From NCBI RefSeq assembly GCF_000003815.2, contig NC_049986.1, forward strand, positions 14,773,811 through 14,837,810: DNA of 64,000 nucleotides. Reading direction: 5' to 3'. Source of the stretch: Branchiostoma floridae. Taxonomy: Eukaryota > Chordata > Leptocardii > Amphioxiformes > Branchiostomatidae. The notes under the pieces were generated by a model. The model searched no databases, was not told the origin of the DNA, and worked only from the letters and a program-made list of their open reading frames with translations. This document shows positions 21,709 through 33,142 of this stretch, one piece after another (positions within the stretch are counted from its first letter, which is position 1; each line of letters opens with the position of its first letter). The position numbers and the translations under genes are program-made.

Positions 21709-24700
21709 TCACTCGTCCTTTTTCCGCTCGTCCAGCGAGGCCCTGCCCGGCCCCACTACTGCCTCCTGCAGCAGCCCGCCCACCGCAGACATCGCCTGGA
21801 AAAACTCGTACTTCACGAAGTCTCGGTCCGAGCTGTCCCACGGCAGCAGCCACCAGGTCCGCGTCACCAGGGTCACCAAGAAAAACTAGAATAGAAATAG
21901 ATACTGGATAAGTTAAATGATAACTTATAGTGCAAGATACTATGCATGAAGGTCAATTGCAAACAAAGTGGTATACAGAATTGAAAATCAAATGAAATAG
22001 ATAAGTTAAAAAGGAAATGACATCTGTTCAAAATGTATTTCTACTTTAACGATTTGAGGGTTTTGACTTCTTTTCCGTATGCAGTGGGAGATGAATTGTC
22101 CAACATTTTCGTAGATAAACGGCTTGGGCGACTTAAGCAAGAAGATTTTTTTGTGGGTCGGTCAGGCGCGATAAGCTTGGAAAAATTCTGTAGATTTCTA
22201 GGGGTAATTTGCGTCTTTCAGAATGGTACAGTGACCATTAAACCTGGCTGATTCCACGATGTTTCCGTCTGATGTTTCTCTAACAAACAAACAAACAAAC
22301 AACTAGAAAAAGACATGAAGAACGGAAAATTCAATTTCTATATGATTTACCTGCAGAGCCATAATGATGGCGCATTGCCTGGTCCTGTAGCCGACCATGA
22401 CACAGCCCAGCAGCACGTAACCCACCATGGTGATGAACAGGACGGGATAGCTGGGACCGAGCTGTGCCAGCGACACGTACATAAAACCTACCAGACATCG
22501 GCCTGGGGATGAAAGATATAAAAAGTTAGATCCAAACTTGTGTTGTTACAGTCTTGTTGGTATGTTGATGTCAGGTTTACTTATTCTTAGAATATAGCGA
22601 TAGCTATCAGGCAGAAGCGTATATTAATAGGTCTTAGTCTCGTTTAGGCTAACGTCATCGTCTAAAACGGGGCCCGACTGGGCTGTTTGTGGAAACTAAA
22701 AATAGAAATGTATACGTAAAAATATACACAAATAATGCCCACGTCTACTCTTACTCTTTACGTTTTGTAGTTTGGTGTCTTTTATATGATACTTTTCGTT
22801 CCCGAAACTGCCTGGCCGTGACGTAGGCCTTAACGACGCAAATTGTATCTCTGTTATATATGTTGTCTGACTCTTGCCTCTTCCATCATGACCTCAATGA
22901 AAAGCGGCTTGCAGGCCAATTTGAGCTTTCATGAATAAGCAAAGGTTCATACAAACAAACAAACGAAGTACCTGCGAGTTGGAGCAACATCCGGGTCCTG
23001 TCCTCCTTCTTGACCTTGAGAAGCCCCGGGTCCATGCTCTTCCGCTCGGACCAGTGGTCCAGCAGCAGCAGCAGCACACAGCCGGTCAGCGACAGACTTC
23101 TACAGCCAACACAGGTGGGATAGGGCGGGGGTTATTTGACAAGAAAAAAAATCACCGGTTTTAGTGGCAAGTGTGCAGATATTCATTGTCACACTGGCAG
23201 CACCAAAGCCGTAGATGTTTTTGGCACCTTTAGACAGATTAGCCGTGAGGCTCGGTGGGCATCACTCCACCGTCATGGGGGCAGGGGCATAGCGAGTATC
23301 GAACTCAGGACCTACTGATGCTGATACCAACGCTCTAGCCGTTGCGCCACACAGACACCCCAATAACCCCATTTAACAAGACGTCAGCTTAAATCGGGGG
23401 TCGCGGTTCAAATCTGTTTCATCCAGAGGTTTCGAATCACAGCCCGCTTATTCTTGCTCATCCTCCTACGCACGGTCTCCAACCGGCAAATCGCCTATGT
23501 GGGGACGGAACCAGGCAATCAGCGCCCAATCAGGCCTTTGCGAGATCCCTTTTGAAAACTGAAAGGCTAGTCTCTGATTGGCTGACAGCTAGTTTGTGGC
23601 GACGCTCACAGTATATAACCGGGAGTGGCCCTTCAGATAGCAGGGTCCCCAGATAGGTTGGGAACCGTGCGTATGAGGATGATTCTTGCTTTGTGTGACG
23701 TCCTTGCTATTGCATCATAATGTAACGTTTCTGCGGAAAACTTTCATCTTTTGGTTTATCTATCTATCAACTACTGTATCATAGTGTCCTTTCTGTCGGT
23801 AAGTATAGAATAAATAAACTTACCTCAGGATATATTTGGTGTACTTGAAGTATTCATACATGATTGCCTGGAAAAAAAGGCAAAAAGAATTTTAAAAAGA
23901 CAAAGAAGAAACAGATGGGTATAACAGACAGACACATATATTTCCCTATCTTTCCAAAATACCTTGTACAGAAGAAAGACTTTATGATGCTCAGGGCTAA
24001 GATGATGTTGTGTTACTGGTTACCCGACAGACCCAACAAAAACCTTCCGACCCTAACGTTATCCTTTTTTGTCAACCACTAGAACGGGCTAGGGACATAA
24101 AGACTTTCAATCGGACATCTGAGTGATAACATTGACGTGGAACCATATGCATTTTCCATCATTCTCCTCATTTCTGATGTTGAAACTACCACTCAGTTTT
24201 ACATTTTTAACCGTATTTGCTGGATCACTTCGGCCGAAATCTAAGGGGAAAAAAGAAAGAATTCATAACTGCCGACCCTAATTTTTTTCAGAAGCGCAAT
24301 CAGAAACGTTGATTTTTTTCCCTTGACGCTCACCTGAAAGACGACGTTAGTAAGCAAGATGCCGCAGCCCCACTCGACCTTCCTCCTGGCCAGCACCAGC
24401 AGACACCCCACCAGCTGCCCCACCATGTTCAGCGTCACGGCGATGCCGGCTGTGGACGCGCTGATCTTCCAGGAGTGCTGGAAATACCGCGTCTGGAAAA
24501 TAAACAAAATGTGCTGGACTCAAGGCATCTATCTGTTGGACGTGTCAATATGACTGTACAACATTAAACTAAAATCATAATGATAGAAGTATGATAGAGT
24601 AGGTTAACTGTTTTTACTCAAGACTGCATTCGATCTACACGTAGGACGTGTCGAGGTGACTGTACGATATTCGACTCAAATCTGAAGGATGATAGAATAT

Positions 24701-27084
24701 GTCAGCTTTTTTACTGATCTTATAATTAGCGATGGCAAATCTCTAAAACTGTCATACCTTATGCAGTAAGGGCTATTTGTGACGTACGTTTTCTACAGCA
24801 TGCTTCCATAAACATGTTAGTGATAGGAGTATCCTAAAGTTTATCTCACTTTAGACATATGAGTAAGCTTGAAAAGATTTTATTTCTAATGCGTTTTGAT
24901 ATAACGTTAATCATGATACCGAATATATTAGTAGGTAAACCTACGTTATCACCATTACCAAGAAGCGAGAGGAAGCTAAATATATTTGCTGGACTACGAT
25001 ACTTGTACCAACATATGTATATACATTTTTGTTGTAACCTGTACTTAGCCAAAAAAGGTTGAATAGATGTCTTCATTCCATCAGTTCTACAAACCTGATT
25101 GGTCCAGTTGTAGATCATCCGCAGCCCGTCATCGAAAAACGTCATCATGAGCAGTAGACGGGCGATAACCGGAAGGTTCCTCTTGAAGAACCGGAAAACC
25201 TGAGAACACAGGTGACTATACAATCATCTATTCTTCACACTATCATCATTTTCATCGCCAGGGAAATATCACATAATGAAGACCCTTGTTAAGGTCTAGG
25301 TCCCAATTCCCAACCCGGGGGCCGGCCGGGTAGCTTTCGGAATCGAAAACTGTGATAAGAAAGGCAACAAAACACTTTTATTTTTCGTTTCCGCAAAACC
25401 CGCAAACATCCCGGCCGGGCCCCGTTTCGGAAATGGGACCTAAGCCTTAGTGAGGTAGATCGACAAGAAGATACAGTACACAAACATCGTGAACGTGCCT
25501 CATCGTTCAAGAGATGACTAAACGGCACCTGTTCATAGTGAGACCTTTACCAAAAGTTATTGAGTTCTTCGAATTTTCCTTTGAAAAGCGCCCCTCCTAG
25601 AGTTTCGAAGACTTTAAGGTCAAGTTTACAGAGTCTCTTCTTCTTCTTCTTCTTTCATTAGGGCTGCCACTCTCAACTTGTTGAGTATTCTGCAGCCATA
25701 GCTTACTGACCGAAGACCACTGCGAAAACGAAGTGCAGTCAGCATCATTACTTAAAGGTAATGATGCTGACCTAAAGGGCATATACTCAGTCTGCCTTCA
25801 TCTTGCAGCTGATGTGTACGTTAGTGAAGAAATGAGCAACAAACATATCCGTGGTTTGTATGTAGAACGGTGATAAAGGTCAGTGAATATCATAACCGAA
25901 CCTGTATAAACATCCGGATCCGTGAAAAGGATCTACTCCCCAAGCAGAGGTTAGGCTTCAGCTTGTTTTGAACGTCTTTTATGTGATTTTGACGTTTTAT
26001 CTTAAATTGTGTTACGTTTTCTTTAAAAGCTGGTGGACAAAAAACAAAATAAAAACGCCTTAAAAGACGCCAAAGCCGGAGTCAAACCTCTGCTTGGAGA
26101 GTAGTAAAAGTTTCTGAAGAAACCATTGGACTATTGAGCTACATAAATAGTACGTTGACGTTAAAATAGATACACGTGTACACTGTACAAAGAGTGACCC
26201 GAGTCGGACAGAAGGTAGTGTATTGAAGAATAGGTCTATAGTGGCGTTTGAGGCTGTTCACGTTCTTTGTGAAATTAAGGCTCCCTGTGGCTACCAATTA
26301 TGTGAGTTCTACAGGACACTAAAGGGGCCGACATGATGACCCCCTTAACATTCATGTCACGTTGAAAGGAGTTCATACACTGTACATACCAACTAGCCAC
26401 ATTCCGTGGTCGGAGGCTAACACCCAGAACGTAAACAGTACTTCAAACAAGAAACGTAGCTGTTCCACCGCATGTTTCCTGGAACTCAACACCTAACTTA
26501 ACACTGTAAATACGTAACATAACCCTCTTCCGCGGGAGACGAACCAGACTTTAATATGATTATATCATCCGATACCATGGCCCGTTCGTAGTCGCATTCT
26601 CTGTAATGAATGATGTACCCTGCAACTATGATTGCCAAACTACAAATTACTTAATGGACAAGCAGAGAAAATGATAACATTTCGAATAGACAGTAATATT
26701 TTGATGGCACTGCACCACCCAATATGATTACAGAAAACACATGTTGAATCGCTGATATGATCATACAAAATACCATCGCATGTTATATAGCTGAAATGTA
26801 AACAAACTGGAAAGAATTTGCAGGGAACGTTCATTAAATGTTCAACAAAACTCACAATTCCATGCTCCAAAATACATATAAGTGGCTGAACATAGGCGGG
26901 CTACACGGGCTACTAGAACGGTTGAGCTTTTAGCTGCCAATACACAGTAAATTATGACAGATACATGCAGGCCGGTAGTACCTATCCCTACTCACAGACA
27001 AGACATATAAAGACATACCACATCCCAAACGCTCTCTGCGACGTTCCGGACCCTGTCCGTGAATTTTACGGAATCAGAAGACAT
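21709..27084 (-). CDS. SURF4: SURF4 ER cargo receptor, tandem copy 2 (seven exons, 276 aa)
   Basis: Exons on the minus strand: 27084-27019, 25199-25095, 24492-24334, 23867-23824, 23099-22972, 22502-22351, 21885-21709. Phases are the same as in the neighbouring copy, and exons 4 and 5 are identical in length (44 and 128 nt). The product starts MSSDSVKFTDRVRN and has the family signatures RNLPVIARLLLMMTFFDDGL (human YLPHVARLCLISTFLEDGI), NMVGQLVGCLLVLAR (human NLLGQLTGCVLVLSR), and KYEFFQAMSAVGGLL (human KYDFFQTMSVIGGLL). It ends ERKKDE, a classic KKXX COPI retrieval signal. This is the conserved member, expected to cycle between ER and cis-Golgi as a cargo receptor. Its long introns hold a tRNA-derived SINE, a 248-bp MITE, a LINE tail and a family A MITE. 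No CRE is seen upstream. Confidence 0.95.
22282..22303. repeat. (AAAC)n microsatellite
   Basis: About five CAAA units in an intron of SURF4 copy 2. A similar short run occurs near 22,953. Confidence 0.85.
23165..23358 (-). mobile_element. tRNA-derived SINE
   Basis: On the minus strand the head reads TGGCGCAACGGCTAGAGCG (A-box-like, complement of 23,331-23,349) and then CCTGAGTTCGATACTCG (B-box-like, complement of about 23,294-23,310). The spacing suits an internal pol III promoter. It does not fold as a tRNA because the would-be acceptor stem does not pair, so a SINE head is the better reading. The 3' limit is approximate. It lies in the same orientation as the host gene, in an intron. Confidence 0.65.
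23446..23693. mobile_element. MITE with ends 'ttgctcatcctcctacgcac'
   Basis: The left arm atcctcctacgcacggtctc is mirrored by the right arm gggaaccgtgcgtatgagga. Inside are two CCAAT-type motifs and a TATATAA, so it could act as a promoter-like insertion. It sits in the 23,100-23,823 intron of SURF4 copy 2. Confidence 0.65.
24935..25081 (+). mobile_element. CR1-like LINE 3' tail
   Basis: Shares 'accaagaagcgagaggaag' and 'aacctgtacttagcc' with the copy at about 15,600-15,805, then 'gatgtcttcattcc'. It lies antisense in an intron of SURF4 copy 2 and stops 14 bases before the exon at 25,095. Confidence 0.6.
25936..26101. mobile_element. MITE, family A
   Basis: Ends CTCCCCAAGCAGAGGTTAGG and aaacctctgcttggagag, each flanked by TA. 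It lies in the first intron of SURF4 copy 2. Confidence 0.8.
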
Positions 27085-28064
27085 TTAGACAATGGATGAA
27101 ACTGTTCTCGGTGCACAACGTCTAGCCGCGGTCCGCCCAGCTGTAAATACACATCGATTCTCCGGATTTGATGCACGGAGTTGATGAACCAGTTCCGACC
27201 TGGCCGACCTCTGACCCCGTTGTCATAGCAACGCAAATTTGCCGGGAACATCTAAGAGCGACCCCTGTCAGGTGGAAAAGGATCTGGATAGCTTATACAT
27301 GTATATCTAACTCCGAAGGTGAAGTTAAAAGAAGTCTTCACATCCGTGACAAAATCACGAAACATGACCTTTTTTTGCAGAGAACAAATTAGATCCATAT
27401 AATATAGCGACAAATTAGACTAGAATAGATAACAACTTGTAAATGTTAGAATAGAACAGTTCGCACATTACGTCGATGAAGGTTAGAGTTTCAGAAAATA
27501 AGATACGCCAAAAATAGGCTTTACACTCAAGCAACTGCAAAAGTTTCCGTTTCCAAAATCATGTCCGGTTGCCTGTATTTTTTAGTTCTATGCATTTCTA
27601 CAACTAGGTTACAGCAACGAAGGCTCCTTGGTTACAATTTTACCACAGCAAAGTTTCTAGTGGATTGTTTTTTATCGATGTCTGATCAGCAAAGTATGAT
27701 ATTTTCCATTTCAACAAACAAACGATTTCTGTCAACTCTTTCTTGAGGTAAGAAATGGCAGCTATTATACACACTCCGGCCGTGTTTTCTGAAGGCATTT
27801 GGATCATCATCGCGGCTGGAGTCTGCATAAATAGCTTTGTAACAAAAGCGTCTATCAATTATAACGCCGTACGATGTAAGACCAACTGATTTGTATTGTA
27901 TAGACAAAGAACTTTCATCTGATTAAAGCTCCTTGGTATAAGATGACTGGCTATATAAAAATTTAGTAACAGTAATCTAACACAGTACATGGCGATTCTA
28001 GGCTATATAATATTTAAAAAGTCACAATGTACAATGTAAACCAAAGCTGCCTACTGGTACGTAC
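27085..28064. other. Upstream region of SURF4 copy 2
   Basis: Should contain the promoter and 5' UTR of the minus-strand gene. No TATA box or CRE was seen next to the start codon. The remainder shows no exon or named repeat. Confidence 0.35.
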
Positions 28065-28071
28065 TTACTAT

Positions 28072-28086
28072 CAAGGAACCTCCTTG
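28072..28086. mobile_element. Shortest foldback insertion (15 bp), near-perfect 7-bp flanking repeat
   Basis: CAAGGAACCTCCTTG is a loop-deleted form of the CAAGGAGGTT...AACCTCCTTG element. Flanks are TTACTAT (28,065-28,071) and TTACTAC (28,087-28,093), 6 of 7 identical. Confidence 0.6.
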
Positions 28087-28102
28087 TTACTACTTACTTA
28101 GA

Positions 28103-28253
28103 GTTTAGCCGGCCTAGGAATGTGTATGGCCAAGGAGGTTTCCTTTTTCAACCTCCTTGGTGTGGCTAGGTAGCCAATACACACTTCTAGGTCGGCTACA
28201 CTTTTGATAGCTTGATACTATCTTATGCTACCTTAGGATCTGCTTTGAGAGCA
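28103..28253. mobile_element. Diverged family B MITE, interrupted by an ultra-short foldback
   Basis: 'agccggcctaggaatgtgta' is mirrored by 'acacacttctaggtcggct', then 'ctatcttatgctacc' and 'taggatctgctttgagag', as in family B at 29,378-29,553. The small foldback at 28,131-28,159 sits inside it. Confidence 0.55.
28131..28159. mobile_element. Ultra-short foldback insertion
   Basis: Arms CAAGGAGGTT and AACCTCCTTG with a 9-base loop. Flanks are GTATGGC (28,124-28,130) and GTGTGGC (28,160-28,166), 6 of 7 identical. Confidence 0.7.
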
Positions 28254-29020
28254 CTATATGTACTTACATCTAGTTCAAACTACACATAGGGAGTCTGCAA
28301 CAGACGATAAAAGGAAGCCATGTATTTGCTGTGCACAACAAGTGCCTTCACATGACCTGAGGCAGACTTTGCAGGAGTGGAGCGGGTCTGGTTGCACATC
28401 GCCGAGTCCATCTGAACTGATCGTCCGGCAGGACGAAAAGGACAAGAAGAAGTATTTGCTGTAAAATGGTCCTTTGTCTGCTCCGGGTGAATCCAGCTTT
28501 TGTGCAAACACAATGGTTTGGTACTGACTTTTGTTTGTAGGCCTGTATGGGTATGATGGTCAACAGAATTCACATCTGTCGACCTTCTTCTTGTAAAACC
28601 GAAACTTGTCGCGTGTAATCCTCTAGGTCGTCTCAGAGACACAAGAAAAATGTTTCTTTAAAGCATTGAGACAATTTTAGAGCTTATTTATCAAAATTGT
28701 TCAAATTCGTGTTGATCCGAGATATAACCAAGGACATAATGTTCTTGACATAACTTGGAAAGAAAACCTCCAAACTGCGAACTGGTAAATAAACTTTGAT
28801 GATCTTTGATACACACCCCTATTTGCCTTTGTCAAGGACGTCCTTGCCTTTGTAAAGCAATGCCAGGCAAAACTTGAAATCATCATTTCGTTTGTGTATG
28901 TACCTTGGCGTGTGCAAATTACAGTACATAGTTTTTTTAAAAGCACATTATATAGTCTACATAATGTTCCTGGCATGTGTAGACAATCAGAACAAAAACG
29001 GGTTGGCGCGACAACAAAAG
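28254..29020. other. Intergenic, one unrecognised open stretch
   Basis: The plus strand at about 28,258-28,464 reads openly with a cysteine pair (KPCICCAQQ) and a lysine-rich end (DEKDKKKYLL). I do not recognise it and there is no supporting splice context, so it is not called a gene. Confidence 0.3.
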
Positions 29021-29024
29021 TCGC

Positions 29025-29211
29025 CCTCACGTGAGTGCTTCAGAAGAGAGCACTGATTGGTCGCATGTGGGATAACCTTTTTGGTCAAACGGAATACGTC
29101 ACATTCAAATCTGCAGCTGTGAGTGAGTGGGTACGTACACAATCCGGCGTCCAAGCAAGCGGTGTTAGACAACTCTCAAGGAAAAGCAACTTGTTTAATA
29201 CAGCGAATAAG
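29025..29211 (+). promoter_or_regulatory. Candidate promoter and 5' UTR exon of the zinc-finger gene
   Basis: A cluster of CACGTG (near 29,028), an inverted CCAAT box (gattggtc near 29,056) and a CRE-like tacgtcac (near 29,096) is followed by a GC-moderate stretch ending in a strong donor, aataag|gtaagg, at 29,211. The zinc-finger coding exon begins after an acceptor (cctgtag|tgtccg) near 31,192, so an untranslated first exon here is plausible. No transcript evidence is available. Confidence 0.4.
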
Positions 29212-29377
29212 GTAAGGCTTTTGTTTTTGTTTCCAGCCTGTCAGGTTAACTGCTTGATGGCTGTGTTGTCTGGCAAAGAATGACGTACGAAACTAGCCTC
29301 CTTCGTAGACTTCTGCAGCGGCAGCGGTTGTCTCTTGGGGAGCGCTGAATCGCGATTTTCAACCTGGGCCAAGGTTA

Positions 29378-29553
29378 ATCTCCAAGCAGATCCTACAATG
29401 GCATAAGATAGTACATGTACTAAACTGGCCAAGGAGTGCAGTCAGCCAAGAGGTGTACATTTGCCCCGGTAGCGAAACACACTCCTAAGCCGGCTTCACT
29501 CCTCTGCCAGCTTTTGATTCTATCTTATGCTACCGTAGGATCAGCTTGGAGAT
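29378..29553. mobile_element. Complete MITE, family B
   Basis: ATCTCCAAGCAGATCCTAC...gcataagatag is mirrored by ctatcttatgc...GTAGGATCAGCTTGGAGAT, with TA on each side. The 176-bp interior holds 'ccaaggagtgcagtcagcc' and 'cactcctaagccggc'. This is the intact reference for the interrupted copy at 30,065-30,840. Confidence 0.85.
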
Positions 29554-30064
29554 TAGCTAAACTGGCCTCTGTAAGGCCTGGCAACAGGCTACCCAAATTG
29601 TGGTATCTGTACATGAGGGCTTTCACAAGGGTTTCTGGACAGTTTCCCGTCATTCACTTTCCCCGTCAGAACATGTCCCCATCATGCTTCTGGCACAAAT
29701 TTTGAAGAAACATTACATCTTTCTCGTTTTGAATCCTAAGGGACTACTTGAGTGTATATTTCATTACTTGGAAAGCATTTTCAGACAGCTTGTAGCAATA
29801 GTTTCCGTTGTCTTCCAGAAATATCCTATTTCCATAGGCCGAGTGATTACACTTCCAGTCGGTCCAAATCGCTCGTAAATCTAGTAGATCCTAACTTTTT
29901 TGAAATACACAAACAGTCGTTTTTCATGTGGGCTATTTGCAACCAAGCAACAAAGGCCGTTGCGTGAAGTATGTCGGAGGTCTCCCCTTGACCCCTTTGT
30001 TATTCATTCTGCACAGTTATGTGTCTGACAGTAGTAGTTATTCATTCAAAGGGTTTGGGGTGTA

Positions 30065-30840
30065 ATCTCCAAGCTGATCTTACGGTAGCATAAGATAGTA
30101 TATAGAAAGAAGTTTATTTGCAAGTTCGTGCCCGAGAGCTAATTGCAAGTATATGGTATACACATAGTGACAATGGACAGTCATAAACAATATTCTAATC
30201 TAATACTAGTGTTGGCTATTTCTAAACAGGTTGGGTTTGACTTCTTTTTTGGAAGCAGAGGGAGACGAAAAGCCCCATATTTTCTAAAATTTGTGGGTTC
30301 TGCTATTTCAAGAGAAAAGTGGCTTTCTTTTCTTCTGTCAATGTGGGGAAGTTGGGATAAGTCTTTGTGACTTCTCTAAACAGGGTGATTCTTTCGGTTT
30401 CGTTGAATGAACATTTGGAAATGAAATGTGTTTCGTCTCCCACTGCTTTAGATGTACAATATTTACACATCCTTTCACACACTGGTAATCTCTTGTATCT
30501 CCCTTTTCCACCTCAAGAGGGTGAGCGCTAATTCTGACTTTGCTTATTGCGGAGCGCAGCTCGAAATCAACTAGTTCTAAGTACTTCTCTCTAGCGTATA
30601 CAGATTTAAAAGTTTTGTAGAATCTCAGCTTACCGGTATCTATACTTATATTATGTAGAGACGTCTGGATATACATATTGGTAATTCTGTAGTATCAAAA
30701 GCTGGCAGAGGAGTGAAGCCGGCTTAGGAGTGTGTTTCGCTACCGGGCCAAATGTACACCTCTTGGCTGACTACACTCCTTGGCCAGTTTGGTACATGCA
30801 CTACATGTATCTTATGCCATTGTAGGATCTGCTTGGAGAT
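30065..30840. mobile_element. Family B MITE split by a LINE insertion
   Basis: Left piece 30,065-30,101 and right piece 30,690-30,840 together match the complement of the intact copy at 29,378-29,553. The hexamer TAGTAT at 30,096-30,101 is repeated at 30,690-30,695, the target duplication of the inserted LINE. Removing the insert restores the expected text gcataagatag...atcaaaagctgg. Confidence 0.85.
30102..30689 (-). mobile_element. 5'-truncated LINE: end of reverse-transcriptase protein and 3' UTR
   Basis: On the minus strand the protein shows the post-RT region typical of many LINEs: LRSAISKVRISAHPLEVEKG (compare the 'LE.E.GR' phrase of RT C-termini), then a Cys-His cluster of the type C..C....GDETHFISKC in a second frame, so at least one frameshift is present. 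The 3' UTR (agaacccacaaa, ttttcgtctccctctgcttcc, aacctgtttagaaatagcc) ends in ttgcaaataaacttctt. The same 3' UTR lies at 58,249-58,530. Clade not determined. Confidence 0.75.
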
Positions 30841-31211
30841 TAATTGGGGTATACTCAGTGAGTAATGGGATGGCCAAACATGATCTCCAAGCAGATACAG
30901 GGTCCAGCTCAGCTTGTTACATTGTTGTTGATGAAAAAAAATATCGAACCACTGGAAAGATGCAGGTCGGCTTAGAAACATCCTTAGAGGCACTGACTGC
31001 GTGGGTCCAACATCTGCTTGAAGACTACTCTTCATGCTGATGGTATGGAAGGTCATAGCATTTTCTTACTGCCGGGTTTCTATGCCAGCCGGATTTCAAC
31101 AGGTACTTGGAAAGCTAAGTCCTATTAGTTTAAGCCTAGCTCTACATCACTCATAATTTCTAATTGTTTCTTTGCGTTTTTTCGTCCTGTAGTGTCCGAG
31201 ACTCGGCCAAC

Positions 31212-33142
31212 ATGGCAACCACAGCTGTATCTCGTCTGAAAGAACAGGAGGACAGGGAGGGATGTGGAGAGGATCTTCCGCGCACCTACAAATGTAGCAA
31301 GTGTGACAAAGAATTTTGTAAACCGAGTCAGCTGAAGTATCACATGCGTACTCGACACACTGGTGAAAAGCCGAGGTGTGAGGTGTGCAGCAAACACTTC
31401 AGTGGGCCGGGTCCTCTGAAGATCCATATGCTTACTCACACCGGAGAGAAGCCACACAGGTGTGAGGAGTGCAACCGACAGTTCAGTCTGCTGAGTATTT
31501 TAAAGACACATATGAGGACGCACACCGGTGAGAAACCCTATAAATGTGAGGAGTGCAGCAAACGGTTTACTCAGTCATGTGCTCTGAAGAGGCATATGCG
31601 GACTCACACTGGAGAGAAGCCGTACAGATGTGAGGAGTGCAGCCGACAGTTCCGTGACCTGGGTGATCTAAAGAAGCATATGCTGACTCACACCGGAGAG
31701 AAACCCTACAAATGTGAGACATGCAGCAGACAATTCGCTCACCCGACTTCTTTGAAGATGCACCTTAGGACTCACACAGGTGAAAAGCCATATAAGTGTG
31801 AGAAATGCAGCAGACAGTTCAGTCAGCCAGGTGCTCTGAAGATGCACATGCGGACTCACACCGGTGAAAAGCCGTACAGGTGTGACGAGTGCAGCAAACA
31901 GTTTATTCGGCTGGAACGTCTGAAGAATCATATGCGGGCCCACACCGGTGAGAAACCCTACAGATGCCAGGAGTGCAGCAGACAGTTCAGTTTCTCGACT
32001 AATCTGAAGAGTCATATGAAGACTCACACTGGAGAGAAGCCATACAGGTGTGAGGAGTGCAGTCAACACTTCAGTGATAAAGGCACTCTAAAGATCCATA
32101 TGAGGACTCACACCGGTGAGAAACCTTACAGATGCGAGGAGTGCAGCAGACAGTTCAGTCGACTGTTTCGTCTGAAGCAGCATATAAGAACTCACACCGG
32201 TGAGAAGCCGTACGGGTGTGAGGAGTGCAACAAGCGGTTCAGTAGGCTGGATCATCTGAAGACGCATATGAAGACTCATACTGGCGAGAAACGTTATGTA
32301 TGTGAGGAGTGCAGCAAACAGTTTAGTGATCTGTATAGTCTGAAGAGTCATATAAAGACTCACACCGGTGAGAAGCCGTACAGATGTGATGAGTGCAGCA
32401 AACAGTTCAGTCATCAGGGAAATCTGAAGAGTCATATGAGGAGTCACACAGGTGAGAACCTTACACATGTGAGGAGTGCAGCAAACAGTTCAGTCATATA
32501 GGAAATCTGAAGAGTCATATGAAGACTCACACGGGTGAGAAACATCACACCTGTGAGAAGTGCAGCAAACAGTTCAGTCATCTGCACACTCTGAAGACAC
32601 ATATGAAGACTCATACTGGAGAGAAACCTTACAAATGTGAGGAGTGCAGCAGGCGGTTCAGTGAGCTGGGTTCTCTGAAACAACATATGAGGACTCACAC
32701 TGGTGAGAAGCCATACAGATGTCAGGAGTGCAGCAAGCAGTTCAGTCAGCTGGGAAATCTGAAGAGTCATATGAAGACTCACACAGGAGAGAAGCCGTAC
32801 ACCTGTGAGGAGTGCAGCAAACAGTTTAGTGAGCTGAGGTCTCTGAAGAACCATATGAGGACTCATACTGGGGAGAAGCCGTACAAATGTGAGGAATGCA
32901 GCAGGCATTTCAGTGAGCTTGGTTCTCTGAAGATCCATATTAGAACTCACACTGGGGAGAAGCCATACAGATGTGAGGAGTGCAGCAAGCAGTTCAGTCA
33001 TCTGGGAAATCTGAAGAGTCATATGAAGACTCACACAGGAGAAAAACCTTACAGGTGTGAGGAGTGCAGCAGGCAGTTCAGTCATCTGTGTACTCTGAAG
33101 AAACATAGGAAGACTCACACTGGGGGGAAACTTCACACATAA
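31212..33142 (+). CDS. C2H2 zinc-finger protein, about 22 fingers, with one frameshift
   Basis: The coding part is one exon. An acceptor (cctgtag) lies at about 31,192 and the first good ATG is at 31,212 ([12 protein letters not shown]). After a roughly 25-aa leader come 14 fingers of the form C-x2-C-x12-H-x3-H joined by TGEKP linkers (the first is separated by RTRHTGEKP). At about 32,456 the linker reads ggtgagaac-cttacaca where the paralogous linkers have ggtgagaaaccttacaca: one base is missing. The frame then closes at 32,501, while finger 15 and seven more fingers continue in the next frame to the stop at 33,142. Such tandem TGEKP proteins are nuclear DNA-binding factors. No KRAB, SCAN, BTB or ZAD domain is visible. 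The frameshift could be an assembly error, a polymorphism or a decayed gene; the otherwise clean second frame favours a recent event or an error. Confidence 0.93.

Noticed and set aside
23290-23358. Possible tRNA gene on the minus strand
   Set aside because: A- and B-box-like motifs are present, but the acceptor stem does not pair and the sequence runs on in SINE fashion.
28258-28642. Open stretches on both strands near 28,300-28,640
   Set aside because: No family resemblance, no splice sites in suitable places, and both strands are equally open. Left as unassigned.
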